Shown here piece after piece: positions 25,094-33,394 of a stretch of 35,519 bases of DNA. The stretch lies in NCBI GenBank assembly GCA_023459915.1, contig JAEWSN010000020.1, positions 1 to 35,519 on the forward strand. Direction: 5' to 3'. This DNA comes from Bacillota bacterium (GTDB lineage Bacteria > Bacillota > Clostridia > DSM-8532). The notes under the pieces were generated by a model, which did no database searches, was not told the DNA's origin, and saw nothing but the letters and a program-made list of their open reading frames with translations. The position numbers were made by a program, and so were the translations under genes. Each line of letters begins with the position of its first letter. Positions within the stretch are counted from its first letter, which is position 1.

Positions 25094-26461
25094 ATGAACG
25101 GAGAGATGATCCGTCACAATTTGAAATCCTACAACCTGCAGTCCTGGAACCGGCAAGCCAATCTGAACCCTATCCCTGTGGAGAAGGCCGAAGGCATCTA
25201 CTTCTGGGATGACAAGGGCACCCGGTACACGGACATGTCCTCCCAGCTGGTCAACCTGAACCTTGGGTTCGGGAACCGGGCGATCATCGAGGCCATCAAG
25301 GAACAGGCGGAAACCTACTGCTTTGTGTCTCCCTCCTACGGTGCCGCATCCCGGGCCGCCCTTGCCCGCCGCATCGTGGAATTGATGCCGGACAACATGG
25401 CCAAGGTGTTCTTTACCAACGCCGGCGCGGACGCCAACGAAAACGCGGTGAAAATGGCGCGTATGGTGACGGGGCGAAACAAGATTCTCAGCCGGTATCG
25501 TAGTTATCATGGTTCTTCCTTTGGCGCAGGCAACCTCACCGGGGAACCCCGGCGGTTCGGGACGGAACCGGGCATTCCCGGATTCGTGAAATTCTGGGAT
25601 CCCTACGTATACCGGGAAGCTGTCACCTTCGCTTCTGAAGCGGATGCCACAAAATTCTACCTGACAAAGCTGGAGGAGCAAATCCAGTATGAAGGGCGGG
25701 AATCCATCGCTGCCATCGTACTGGAAACCATCACGGGTTCAAACGGGGTGCTGATTCCCCCCGACGGTTATCTGCCAGGCGTCCGTGCCCTGTGTAACAA
25801 ATACGGCATTCTGCTGATACTTGACGAGGTGATGACAGGCTGGTGCCGCACCGGAAAAATGTTCGCCTTTGAACATTACGGCATTCAGCCGGACATGGTC
25901 ACCTTCGCCAAAGGCGTCACCTGCGGGTATGTGCCATTGGGCGGTGTGGTGGTAAACCAAAGGATTGCGGATCATTTTGACGACAATGTCCTCTCCTGCG
26001 GCCTGACCTACAGCGGCCACCCCCTCGGCTGCGCGGCAGGATTGGCCTGTATTGGGGAATACGAGCGGCTTGACATACTGGACAACGTGCAAAAAACCGG
26101 CACCGTGCTCGGTCAAAGGCTCGAAGAGATGAAATCCACGCATGCCTGTGTCGGCGATGTCCGTTATATCGGCTTGTTCTCCGCCATCGAGCTGGTTCGG
26201 AACAAGGAAACACGCGAACCGATCGTCCCCTACGGGCAGGATCCGGAAGGGGTCATGCCCGGCATCAACCGCCAACTTGCGGCACGCGGCTTCATGACCT
26301 ATACCCATGAAAACATGATCCTGGTGGCGCCACCGCTGATCATCACGGAAACACAGCTGCGCGAGGAACTCGTGAAGCTCGATGAAGTCCTTGGCCTTGT
26401 GGATCAGAAGTTGCATCTGCTGCGCGACAAGTGCGCAGAGGAGGTTCCCCATGTTTGCTAA
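25094..26461 (+). CDS. Class III PLP-dependent aminotransferase (probable beta-alanine / beta-amino acid aminotransferase)
   Basis: The protein has 455 residues from ATG 25094 after GGGAGAGG; the frame is open further upstream, but through the leader hairpins. Class III features: VFFTNAGADANENAVKMAR (PLP phosphate loop), SYHGSSFGAG, D244 in LILDEVMTGWCRTG and the Schiff-base lysine K273 in TFAKGVTCGYVPLGG. The family moves amino groups from omega-amino acids such as beta-alanine, taurine or 4-aminobutyrate to pyruvate or 2-oxoglutarate. The operon produces beta-amino acids through dihydropyrimidinase and ureidopropionase, so beta-alanine or beta-aminoisobutyrate is the likely donor. The 3' end overlaps the ABC ATPase start by 11 bp. 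Confidence 0.88.
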   Translation: MNGEMIRHNLKSYNLQSWNRQANLNPIPVEKAEGIYFWDDKGTRYTDMSSQLVNLNLGFGNRAIIEAIKEQAETYCFVSPSYGAASRAALARRIVELMPDNMAKVFFTNAGADANENAVKMARMVTGRNKILSRYRSYHGSSFGAGNLTGEPRRFGTEPGIPGFVKFWDPYVYREAVTFASEADATKFYLTKLEEQIQYEGRESIAAIVLETITGSNGVLIPPDGYLPGVRALCNKYGILLILDEVMTGWCRTGKMFAFEHYGIQPDMVTFAKGVTCGYVPLGGVVVNQRIADHFDDNVLSCGLTYSGHPLGCAAGLACIGEYERLDILDNVQKTGTVLGQRLEEMKSTHACVGDVRYIGLFSAIELVRNKETREPIVPYGQDPEGVMPGINRQLAARGFMTYTHENMILVAPPLIITETQLREELVKLDEVLGLVDQKLHLLRDKCAEEVPHVC

Positions 26462-27290
26462 GAAGAGGAGCAGTCTGGACGCGCTGGCCGGAGGCGCCGC
26501 CACCATGCTGGCGGATGCACCGGACACGGAAATCAAAGTGGAAAACCTGTCCGTCCATTTTCCGGACAAAAAGGGGAAGGAACCCGTTGTCGCACTGCAG
26601 CATGTGAATCTCACCATCCGGCAGGGAGAATTTGTTTCGCTGGTGGGGCCCTCCGGTTGCGGGAAAACCACCCTGCTGCGTACCATCGCCGATTTGCTGC
26701 CACCCACATCAGGCGCTGTCACCGTGCTTGGCAAAACCCCTCGGGAAACCAGGCTTGAAAAGAAATTCGGCATCGTGTTCCAGAACCCGGTACTGTACGA
26801 CTGGCGGACTGTCCGTCGCAATGTCTGCATGCCAATGGAACTCAAGGGATTTCCAAAGCATGTCCGGACACAGATGGTTTCAGAAATGCTGGAACTTGTA
26901 GGCCTGTACAATTTCGGGAAAAAATATCCCCACGAACTCTCCGGCGGCATGCAGCAGCGGGTCGGCATCGCACGGGCACTGGCCATCAAGCCCGAGATTC
27001 TGCTGATGGACGAACCGTTTTCCGCCCTCGACGAGTTCACAAAGGAAAAGCTCAACGAGGATCTGCTCCGCATCTGGAACAAGACCCACAAAACCATCCT
27101 GTTTGTGACCCACAACATTTCCGAAGCCGTATTCCTGTCCGATCGCATTGTGGTGTTGTCCCCGCATCCCGGGCGGGTCTCCGCCATCGTGGACGTTGCC
27201 CTGCCCCGGCCGCGCACGCTGGCCATCAAGAACACGCCGGAGTTCGGCGCGCTGGTTGCGAAAGTCCGCGGCAGCTTCGAGGGGGTGTGA
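26451..27290 (+). CDS. ABC transporter ATP-binding protein, NitT/TauT (SsuB-like) family
   Basis: The protein has 279 residues from ATG 26451, after GAGGAGG. The start lies inside the last codons of the aminotransferase gene, indicating translational coupling. ABC motifs: Walker A GPSGCGKT (66-73), Q-loop at Q111, signature LSGGMQQRVGIARAL from 163, Walker B ILLMDEP (183-189) and the switch histidine in FVTHNISEAV. The overall form is that of nitrate/sulfonate/pyrimidine-precursor importers (SsuB, TauB, ThiZ). About 25 extra residues precede the first strand. It energises the two following permeases; the substrate is inferred to be a pyrimidine or hydantoin-type base. Confidence 0.93.
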   Translation: MFAKKRSSLDALAGGAATMLADAPDTEIKVENLSVHFPDKKGKEPVVALQHVNLTIRQGEFVSLVGPSGCGKTTLLRTIADLLPPTSGAVTVLGKTPRETRLEKKFGIVFQNPVLYDWRTVRRNVCMPMELKGFPKHVRTQMVSEMLELVGLYNFGKKYPHELSGGMQQRVGIARALAIKPEILLMDEPFSALDEFTKEKLNEDLLRIWNKTHKTILFVTHNISEAVFLSDRIVVLSPHPGRVSAIVDVALPRPRTLAIKNTPEFGALVAKVRGSFEGV

Positions 27291-27292
27291 GC

Positions 27293-28132
27293 ATGCAGCC
27301 AAACACGTCTTCCCGGAACAACCCCTGGGCCACCGTTCTGTGGACGGTCGTGCTCATTGCGCTGTGGGAAGTGGGCGCCACGATTGTGGCCGGCACGAAA
27401 CGGACCCCGGAAAACGTGCTGCCCCACCTGTGGCAGATTGCCGAATCCGTCTTCAGCGACAAACTGGTCAACGGCCGGCAGACTGCCCTGGAAATTGTGC
27501 TGACAAACGCCGGCATCACCCTGTGGCGCGCGGGTCTGGGCTTCCTGCTCGGTGCCGCCGTTGGATTCGGGCTGGCCTTGCTGATGAACCTGTTCCGCAT
27601 TGTGGAGAAAATTGCCTTCCCCTACCTCATGATCATCCAGATGATCCCGATTCTCGGCATGGCCCCCATTGTGCTGGCTATCACAAAGGACATCGACAAG
27701 AGCCGGGTCGTGATCGCTGCCATCCTGACCTTCTATCCCGTGGCGACGAGTACCTTGGCCGGATTCAAGGCGGTTCCCCGCGAAAGGCTGGAGCTGATGC
27801 ACATCGCGGCGGCCAGCACCCCGGAAATATACAGGAAGCTGCTGATTCCCTCGAGTATCCCCTACCTGTTCACCGGGCTGAAGGTATCCGCCCCGATGGC
27901 CATCACGGCCTCCATCCTGGTGGATACCCTGCAGGGAGGCGGCGGATTGGGCACCATGCTCTCCCAATCACTCAAGCACGCCATGTCCATCTATGTCTTT
28001 TGGCAAATCGTCTTCTTCAGTGCCTTTGTGGGGATTCTCAGTTACCACCTGATGTCCCTGTTGGAGAAGGTGGCCGCGCCACACCGGTGGGCGAGAAAGG
28101 TGGTGCTGGATGAAAAACCGCAGGAAGATTGA
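27293..28132 (+). CDS. ABC transporter permease 1, NitT/TauT family
   Basis: The protein has 279 residues. ATG 27293 lies two bases after the ATPase stop, with GAGGGGG upstream; an overlapping GTG at 27287 is an alternative. It has about six transmembrane helices and a cytoplasmic EAA-type loop (ERLELMHIAAASTPEIYRKL, then IPSSIPYLFTGLKVSAPMA) as in SsuC/TauC/ThiX permeases. It probably forms a heterodimer with the next permease. The 3' end overlaps that gene by 23 bp. Confidence 0.92.
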   Translation: MQPNTSSRNNPWATVLWTVVLIALWEVGATIVAGTKRTPENVLPHLWQIAESVFSDKLVNGRQTALEIVLTNAGITLWRAGLGFLLGAAVGFGLALLMNLFRIVEKIAFPYLMIIQMIPILGMAPIVLAITKDIDKSRVVIAAILTFYPVATSTLAGFKAVPRERLELMHIAAASTPEIYRKLLIPSSIPYLFTGLKVSAPMAITASILVDTLQGGGGLGTMLSQSLKHAMSIYVFWQIVFFSAFVGILSYHLMSLLEKVAAPHRWARKVVLDEKPQED

Positions 28133-28913
28133 CCGCGACAGACTCCAGACCATCCTGTACCCGGCCGGTTTCGGTCTGCTCCTGCTGGTGTTGTGGCAGA
28201 CGCAGGTGCTCCATTATCTGCTTGGAGCGGATACCTTCACATTGCCGCTTCCCGCACGCATCCTCCACATCCTGTCGGACAATTTGCCGGAAATCATGAA
28301 GAACGTCGGCGCCACCGCGATGGTTTCGCTGACCGGTCTGTTGGCCGGATCGCTGCTGGGCTATCTGCTGGGTCTCCTGGCCGCCGTTTTCCCCAAATGG
28401 GGTGTCGGCGGGTTGTCCGTGGTATCCGCCTTCAATGCGATTCCCATCATCGCTATTGCGCCCATCCTGAACAACCTGACCAAAGGGGTCAGTTCCAGTG
28501 CAAACATCCGGAGCATGGTGGCCAAGATACTGGTGGTGACGCTGATGACCATGGTGGTGATGAGCATCAATGCGTACCGGGGCCTCACCACACTCAAACC
28601 GTTTTCCGAAGACCTGATGCACACCATGGCGGCCAGCCGGTACGAGGTGTTCCGCAAGCTCCGGCTGCCCAACAGCATCCCGTATATCTTCACCGCCCTG
28701 CGCGTCAGCGTGCCCGGTTCTGTCATCTTCGCACTGGTCAGCGAATATTTCGCGGAATACATCATCGGTGTGGGGCGGCAGATTCGGGAAAACATCGTTC
28801 TCGCGCAGTACGCCACCGCCTGGGCCTACATCTTCGTGGCCTGCCTGATGGGGATTGTGATGTATGTCCTCCTGATGGCCGTCGAGACGCGCATGGTCAG
28901 AACCACAAGCTGA
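28110..28913 (+). CDS. ABC transporter permease 2, NitT/TauT family
   Basis: The protein has 267 residues, starting inside the previous gene with AAAGGTGG upstream. It has about six transmembrane helices. The EAA-type loop reads DLMHTMAASRYEVFRKLRLP followed by NSIPYIFTALRVSVPGSV, parallel to permease 1 but clearly diverged from it. Two different permeases in one NitT/TauT operon suggest a heterodimeric channel. A 193-bp gap follows before the binding protein; it has a CA-rich run near 29042-29076 and no recognised element. Confidence 0.92.
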   Translation: MKNRRKIDRDRLQTILYPAGFGLLLLVLWQTQVLHYLLGADTFTLPLPARILHILSDNLPEIMKNVGATAMVSLTGLLAGSLLGYLLGLLAAVFPKWGVGGLSVVSAFNAIPIIAIAPILNNLTKGVSSSANIRSMVAKILVVTLMTMVVMSINAYRGLTTLKPFSEDLMHTMAASRYEVFRKLRLPNSIPYIFTALRVSVPGSVIFALVSEYFAEYIIGVGRQIRENIVLAQYATAWAYIFVACLMGIVMYVLLMAVETRMVRTTS

Positions 28914-29106
28914 CTGTCAGTGCCGAAGCGCCGTTTTGGCAGAGGATCGTCGTCTGAACAAGGCTTTCTCCTACCCCCTCGCAAGGGGCATTTCCCTTAC
29001 CCATCGATTCAATCATATCCGGAAAGCGCTTCCGGTTTTGATACACACACGCATCACACACACCATTCACACCGACAAACCCATCACAGAGAAGGAGGCC
29101 ATCATC

Positions 29107-30300
29107 ATGAAGAAGACATCCACAGGCAGGACAACACGGAGACTCGCCCTCATCACCGCCATTATGCTGCTCCTTGCAGCCATGACGGGCTGCGGTGCGG
29201 CAGCAGCCCCCTCCGTCTCGGCATCCGCTTCGGCATCCGTCGCGTCGGTTGCCGCCACCGCGACACCGGAAGCAGCCAGCACGGATCCGACACCCGATGC
29301 CGTAGCCGAAGGGCCCTACTATATGGCTGATGCCAGTGTGGAAAGCATCGTCATTGATGCCGCCACCAAAGGCATGGTGGGCAACTGGGGGCTGGGCAAT
29401 GAGTATGAAATCCAGGCACTGCTGTCGAAATACGGACAACCCACCACGTTCCTCTCACAGGCGTTCGACATGGACGGCTTTGATGACGATTCCATCCTGC
29501 TCGCCTCCGCGATGACCTACAACGAGCTCGGCCTGGTGAAGAATGCGTACGATGGCGGCTACAAGTATGGCGACACCGTGAGGTACATCGATATGAACGA
29601 GGAAGGTGTGGCCATGCTCGAGGACAACCTTTTCACCTCGAAGGCATTTGCCGAAGCGAATCCGAATACGGTCAAGGCTTTCCTCTCCGCCAGCATGAAG
29701 GGCTGGGCTTATGCGAGCGAAAACCCGGCCGAGGCCGCGGAGATCGTCTTCAAATATGGCTCCTCCGTCTCCGCTGATCATCAGGCTTACATGGCCGGGG
29801 AAGTCAAAAAGCTGGTCCAGACCGATACGAAAGGCGCGACCGTCACCGAATACGGCAAGATGGATGACGCAGCCCTGCAGCAGACCCTCGATCTGGCCAA
29901 GCAGTACATCGCCCTCAAGGACGCTGTGGCTGCCGACGCGCTCAAGGCCATGACCCTCGATGACATCCGGGATGCCTCCTACCTGACCGATGCCGCCAAC
30001 GCGGGCACCCCGGAGAAAACCGCCGTCACCATCCAGCTCAAATGGCTGCCGCAGGCACAATTCATGGGTTACTACGTGGCCCTCGACAAGGGCTACTACA
30101 CCGAAGCGGGGCTGGATGTCACCATTGTTCCCGGCGGAGGCGATATCAGTGAAACCACGGCCGTCTACTCCGGACAGGTGGACTTTGGCGTCACCTGGGT
30201 TTCAAACCTCATCGCGGCCAATGCCGGCGGCATGAACCTGGTGGAAATCGCCCAGGTGTTCCAGCGGTCCGGTCTGGTGCTGGTCTACAAGGTCAATTGA
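29107..30300 (+). CDS. Solute-binding lipoprotein, NMT1/ThiY-like, apparently circularly permuted
   Basis: The protein has 397 residues from ATG 29107 after GAAGGAGG; the signal ends in lipobox AMTGC with Cys29. An Ala/Ser-rich linker runs to about 60. The order of the binding-protein fold is unusual. Residues 90-300 match what is normally the middle and end of NMT1-family proteins (VGNWGLGNEYEIQALL, then FDMDGFDDDSILLASAMTYNE, then VAMLEDNLFTSKAFAE, then SASMKGWAYASENPAEA). Residues 306-397 match the usual start of the mature protein (VTIQLKWLPQAQFMGYY, then LDKGYYTEAGLDVTIVPGG, then SGQVDFGVTWVSNLIAA, ending VFQRSGLVLVYK). Both lobes seem complete. Family relatives bind pyrimidine-like precursors or sulfonates. 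It is the likely receptor for the adjacent importer. Confidence 0.85.
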   Translation: MKKTSTGRTTRRLALITAIMLLLAAMTGCGAAAAPSVSASASASVASVAATATPEAASTDPTPDAVAEGPYYMADASVESIVIDAATKGMVGNWGLGNEYEIQALLSKYGQPTTFLSQAFDMDGFDDDSILLASAMTYNELGLVKNAYDGGYKYGDTVRYIDMNEEGVAMLEDNLFTSKAFAEANPNTVKAFLSASMKGWAYASENPAEAAEIVFKYGSSVSADHQAYMAGEVKKLVQTDTKGATVTEYGKMDDAALQQTLDLAKQYIALKDAVAADALKAMTLDDIRDASYLTDAANAGTPEKTAVTIQLKWLPQAQFMGYYVALDKGYYTEAGLDVTIVPGGGDISETTAVYSGQVDFGVTWVSNLIAANAGGMNLVEIAQVFQRSGLVLVYKVN

Positions 30301-30346
30301 TTCCGACCGCCTGAAGGCAAACCCCGACGAATCCCGCATGCACGTC

Positions 30347-30384
30347 CCCGGCATCCGCGGCAAGCACTGCTTGCGGATGCCGGG
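30347..30384 (+). other. Strong hairpin between binding protein and dihydropyrimidinase genes
   Basis: CCCGGCATCC (30347-30356) pairs perfectly with GGATGCCGGG (30375-30384), with an inner GCAAG-CTTGC stem. No T-run follows. It probably protects or separates the transport and catabolic halves of the mRNA. A partial copy of the arm, GGGCATCCGCG, lies just downstream near 30389. Confidence 0.6.
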
Positions 30385-30416
30385 AGGCGGGCATCCGCGA
30401 AAAACAGGAGGCATCC

Positions 30417-31796
30417 ATGAAGCTTTTGTTCACAAACGGCACACTGGTAACGGCAACGGAGCAATTCGCCGCCGACCTCCTTGTTGTCGATGGAAAAATC
30501 CAGGCAATTGGCACGAATCTGACAGACGATGACGCGAAGGTCGTCGATGCCACCGGCAAACTGCTGCTACCCGGCGCGCTGGATGTCCACACGCATCTGG
30601 AAATGCCTTTTGGCGGAACTGTTTCGGCGGACAGTTACCTCTCCGGCACCCGTGCGGCGGCATGCGGCGGTGTGACCACGGTGTTCGACTACCCGATGCA
30701 GCGCAAGGGAAAGGGCATCGTGGAGACCGTCCATACCCGTGACGCGCTGTGTGCCCCCCAGGCCTGCGTGGACTATGCCTTTCACTGCATCATTACCGAT
30801 CTCAACGGCGGCACGCTGCTCGATGAATTCGAGGCGGCCGTGGCACATGGCATCACCAGCTTCAAGTGCTTTCTGGTCTATAAGAAGGAGGGCATGATGG
30901 TGGACGACGCCACGCTGGTCCGTGTGATGCGAAGGGCCAAAGAAGTTGGCGCCATCACGAACCTGCACGCGGAAAATCCCGATCTCATCGACTTGAACAT
31001 TGAACAATTCCAGGCAGAAGGCAAGACGTCCGCCTGGTACCATTACCTGTCGCGTCCCGAAGCGGTGGAAGCCGAAGCAGACAAACGTGCGGTGCACCTG
31101 GCAACATACGTAAACGCTCCCTTGTACCTGGTCCACATGGCTGACAAGGAAGGGCTGGAAACCGCACTGGCGGCGAAACGCGCCGGTCATGACATCTTCG
31201 TGGAAACCTGTCCGCAGTATCTCGCCTTCACCAGCGACGTGTACAAACGGGAAGACGGACGAAATTTCGTCTGCTCACCGCCCATCAAGGGGCAGGAGAG
31301 CCAGGATGCGCTCTGGGAAGCCATTCGCAACGGTTCCTTGGATGTGGTGGCAACAGACCACTGCCCGTTCCAAAGCCATGAAAAGGACTGGGGCAAGGAT
31401 GATTTCACCAAAATCCCCAACGGCTGCGCCGGGGTGGAAAATCTGTATCCCTACATGCTGTCGGCCGCGAACGAAGGCCGCATCGCCTTTTCCCGCGCGG
31501 TGGCGCTGTGCGCCACAAATCCGGCACGCATCTTCGGGTGCGACACCAAGGGTTCCCTGACCGTTGGAAAAGACGCGGACATCGTGGTGTACGATCCGGA
31601 GCGGGACTTCACCATCTCCGTCGCCAACATGCATTCCGACTATGACCATACCATCTGGGAAGGAACAACCCTTCACGGATATCCGATACAGACCTATGTC
31701 CGCGGACAGCTTGTATACGACAACGGCGCCTTTGTTGGCACACCTGGCTTTGGCCGGTATGTCGCCCGCACGCCACGGGACTGGGGGCACGTATGA
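30417..31796 (+). CDS. hydA: Dihydropyrimidinase / hydantoinase
   Basis: The protein has 459 residues; the ATG follows CAGGAGG. It is a cyclic amidohydrolase with the full binuclear metal centre: H58 and H60 in DVHTHLEMP, carboxylatable K150 in TSFKCFLVYK, H184 in NLHAENPD, H240 in LYLVHMADKEG and D314 in VATDHCPF. Length and motifs match dihydropyrimidinases and D-hydantoinases rather than allantoinases. It would open dihydrouracil or dihydrothymine to the N-carbamoyl-beta-amino acid in the cytoplasm. The stop overlaps the preA start in an ATGA. Confidence 0.93.
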   Translation: MKLLFTNGTLVTATEQFAADLLVVDGKIQAIGTNLTDDDAKVVDATGKLLLPGALDVHTHLEMPFGGTVSADSYLSGTRAAACGGVTTVFDYPMQRKGKGIVETVHTRDALCAPQACVDYAFHCIITDLNGGTLLDEFEAAVAHGITSFKCFLVYKKEGMMVDDATLVRVMRRAKEVGAITNLHAENPDLIDLNIEQFQAEGKTSAWYHYLSRPEAVEAEADKRAVHLATYVNAPLYLVHMADKEGLETALAAKRAGHDIFVETCPQYLAFTSDVYKREDGRNFVCSPPIKGQESQDALWEAIRNGSLDVVATDHCPFQSHEKDWGKDDFTKIPNGCAGVENLYPYMLSAANEGRIAFSRAVALCATNPARIFGCDTKGSLTVGKDADIVVYDPERDFTISVANMHSDYDHTIWEGTTLHGYPIQTYVRGQLVYDNGAFVGTPGFGRYVARTPRDWGHV

Positions 31797-33394
31797 AAGC
31801 GGACTCCCTGCTGGCCGAAATGGCCGGTTCCTGCCTGCTGTGCGAGCCGGCTCCCTGTACCGCCGCCTGTCCGTACGAACTGCCCGTCGACACGGTCATC
31901 CGTTCCGTCCGGTTTGAAAACCTGGACGGCGCGTGCAATCTACTGCCCGAGGCGATCCCATGCGCAACCTGTGCGGACAAACCCTGTCTTCCCGCCTGTG
32001 TCAAGGGACGCATCCACCAGCCGGTTCCCATCGACGATCTCCTCCGCCACACGGGGGCACGCGCCACGCCCCGGCTGTTCAACGGTCGTACCACCCGAAC
32101 GGATCTCTCCATTGAATTCTGCGGTCTGACCTGCGAGAACCCGTTTTTCCTGTCTTCCTCCGTCGTCTGCAGCAACGACGAGATGACCGCCCGCGCATTC
32201 GAGATGGGCTGGGCAGGCGCCGCTTTCAAAACCATCGGGGATTTTGTCCCCCAGGAGGTCTCGCCCCGGTTTGATGCCCTGCAGAAGGAAGGTGTCCCCT
32301 TCGTCGGATTCAAAAACATCGAGCAGATTTCCGATCACCCGCTCGAAGAGAACCTGATGTTTTTACGCCGGCTCAAGCGGGAATACCCCGGCAAAATTCT
32401 CATCGCCTCCATCATGGGGCGCGACGAGGCGGAATGGACCCGGCTGGCCCGTCTTGTCACCGACGCAGGCGCAGACATCATCGAATGCAACTTCTCGTGC
32501 CCACACATGGCGTCGGACGGACTCGGCTCCGATGTGGGCCAGAACCCGGCACTTGTCTCCGCTTTCACAGCGGCGGTGAGGCGGGGCACCCGCCTCCCGG
32601 TACTCGCCAAGATGACCCCGAACACAGGCAACATGGAACCGGCCGCCCTGGCCGCCCTGCATGCGGGCGCCACGGGGCTGGCCGCCATCAACACCATCAA
32701 GAGCATCCTCAACATCGATCTGGACTCTTTCTCCTCCGGTCCCGATGTGCGCGGGAAGACCAGTGTCGGAGGGTATTCCGGCAAGGCGGTCAAGCCCATC
32801 GCCCTCCGGTTCATTCAGAGCCTGAAGGCTTGCCCGGAATTGGCTGACATTCCTGTCAGCGGCATGGGCGGTATCGAGACCTGGCGGGACGCAGCAGAAT
32901 TCATCGCGCTCGGATGCCGAAACGTGCAAATCACCACGGCGGTGATGCAGTATGGGTATCGCATCATCGACGATCTGACGGAGGGCCTGAGCCTATACCT
33001 GGCTTCTCGCGGGCTTTCCCGTGTAGCGCAGTTGGTGGGACGGGCGCTCCCCCATATTGTGCCGACAGAGGATTTGGATCGGGACTCTCTGTGTTTCCCC
33101 CGATTCGATCGGCAGGCATGCGTCGGGTGCGGACGTTGTGTCATCTCGTGCATGGATGGCGGCCATCAGGCATTGCGTCGACACAAGGCAACGGGGTCAC
33201 CTGTTCTGGATGCCTCCCGATGCGTGGGTTGTCATCTCTGCGCAATGGTCTGTCCCGCACAGGCCATCTCTCCCGGACCGCGCGTGCGTAAAAAGGAAAT
33301 GACGTCGCCCAGCCGGACAAAGCCCGGCCCCACATTGACCGAAGTGTCCGGCCGTGCTTCGTCCGGATGCGATTTACAGGAGGCAACAAGATGA
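31793..33394 (+). CDS. preA: Dihydropyrimidine dehydrogenase PreA-type subunit with N-terminal Fe-S extension
   Basis: The protein has 533 residues; the start is in an ATGA overlap with the dihydropyrimidinase stop. Residues 1-80 carry two CxxCx4CxxxC motifs (C14, C17, C22, C26 and C57, C60, C65, C69) resembling the N-terminal iron-sulfur domain of PreT and eukaryotic DPYD. Residues 100-410 are the FMN-binding dihydroorotate-dehydrogenase-like barrel (ECNFSCPHM, then LAKMTPN, GGYSGKAVKPIALRF, SGMGGIETWRDA, TAVMQYGY). Two ferredoxin clusters follow (CVGCGRCVISC and CVGCHLCAMVC). It reduces uracil or thymine to the dihydro form, or runs in reverse. No FAD/NAD(P)H domain (PreT) is encoded here, so the electron donor must come from elsewhere. 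The N-terminal fusion is unusual for PreA. Confidence 0.9.
   Translation: MKADSLLAEMAGSCLLCEPAPCTAACPYELPVDTVIRSVRFENLDGACNLLPEAIPCATCADKPCLPACVKGRIHQPVPIDDLLRHTGARATPRLFNGRTTRTDLSIEFCGLTCENPFFLSSSVVCSNDEMTARAFEMGWAGAAFKTIGDFVPQEVSPRFDALQKEGVPFVGFKNIEQISDHPLEENLMFLRRLKREYPGKILIASIMGRDEAEWTRLARLVTDAGADIIECNFSCPHMASDGLGSDVGQNPALVSAFTAAVRRGTRLPVLAKMTPNTGNMEPAALAALHAGATGLAAINTIKSILNIDLDSFSSGPDVRGKTSVGGYSGKAVKPIALRFIQSLKACPELADIPVSGMGGIETWRDAAEFIALGCRNVQITTAVMQYGYRIIDDLTEGLSLYLASRGLSRVAQLVGRALPHIVPTEDLDRDSLCFPRFDRQACVGCGRCVISCMDGGHQALRRHKATGSPVLDASRCVGCHLCAMVCPAQAISPGPRVRKKEMTSPSRTKPGPTLTEVSGRASSGCDLQEATR

Noticed and set aside
25739..27967. Minus-strand open frame of 742 codons antisense to the ABC transporter genes
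   Set aside because: Long antisense frames are common in this GC-rich DNA; the plus strand carries clear aminotransferase, ATPase and permease genes.
32490..32560. Loss of the catalytic cysteine of PreA relative to mammalian DPYD
   Set aside because: The segment GLGSDVGQNP appears to lack the DPYD cysteine, but I cannot confirm that bacterial PreA proteins normally have it, so no claim is made.
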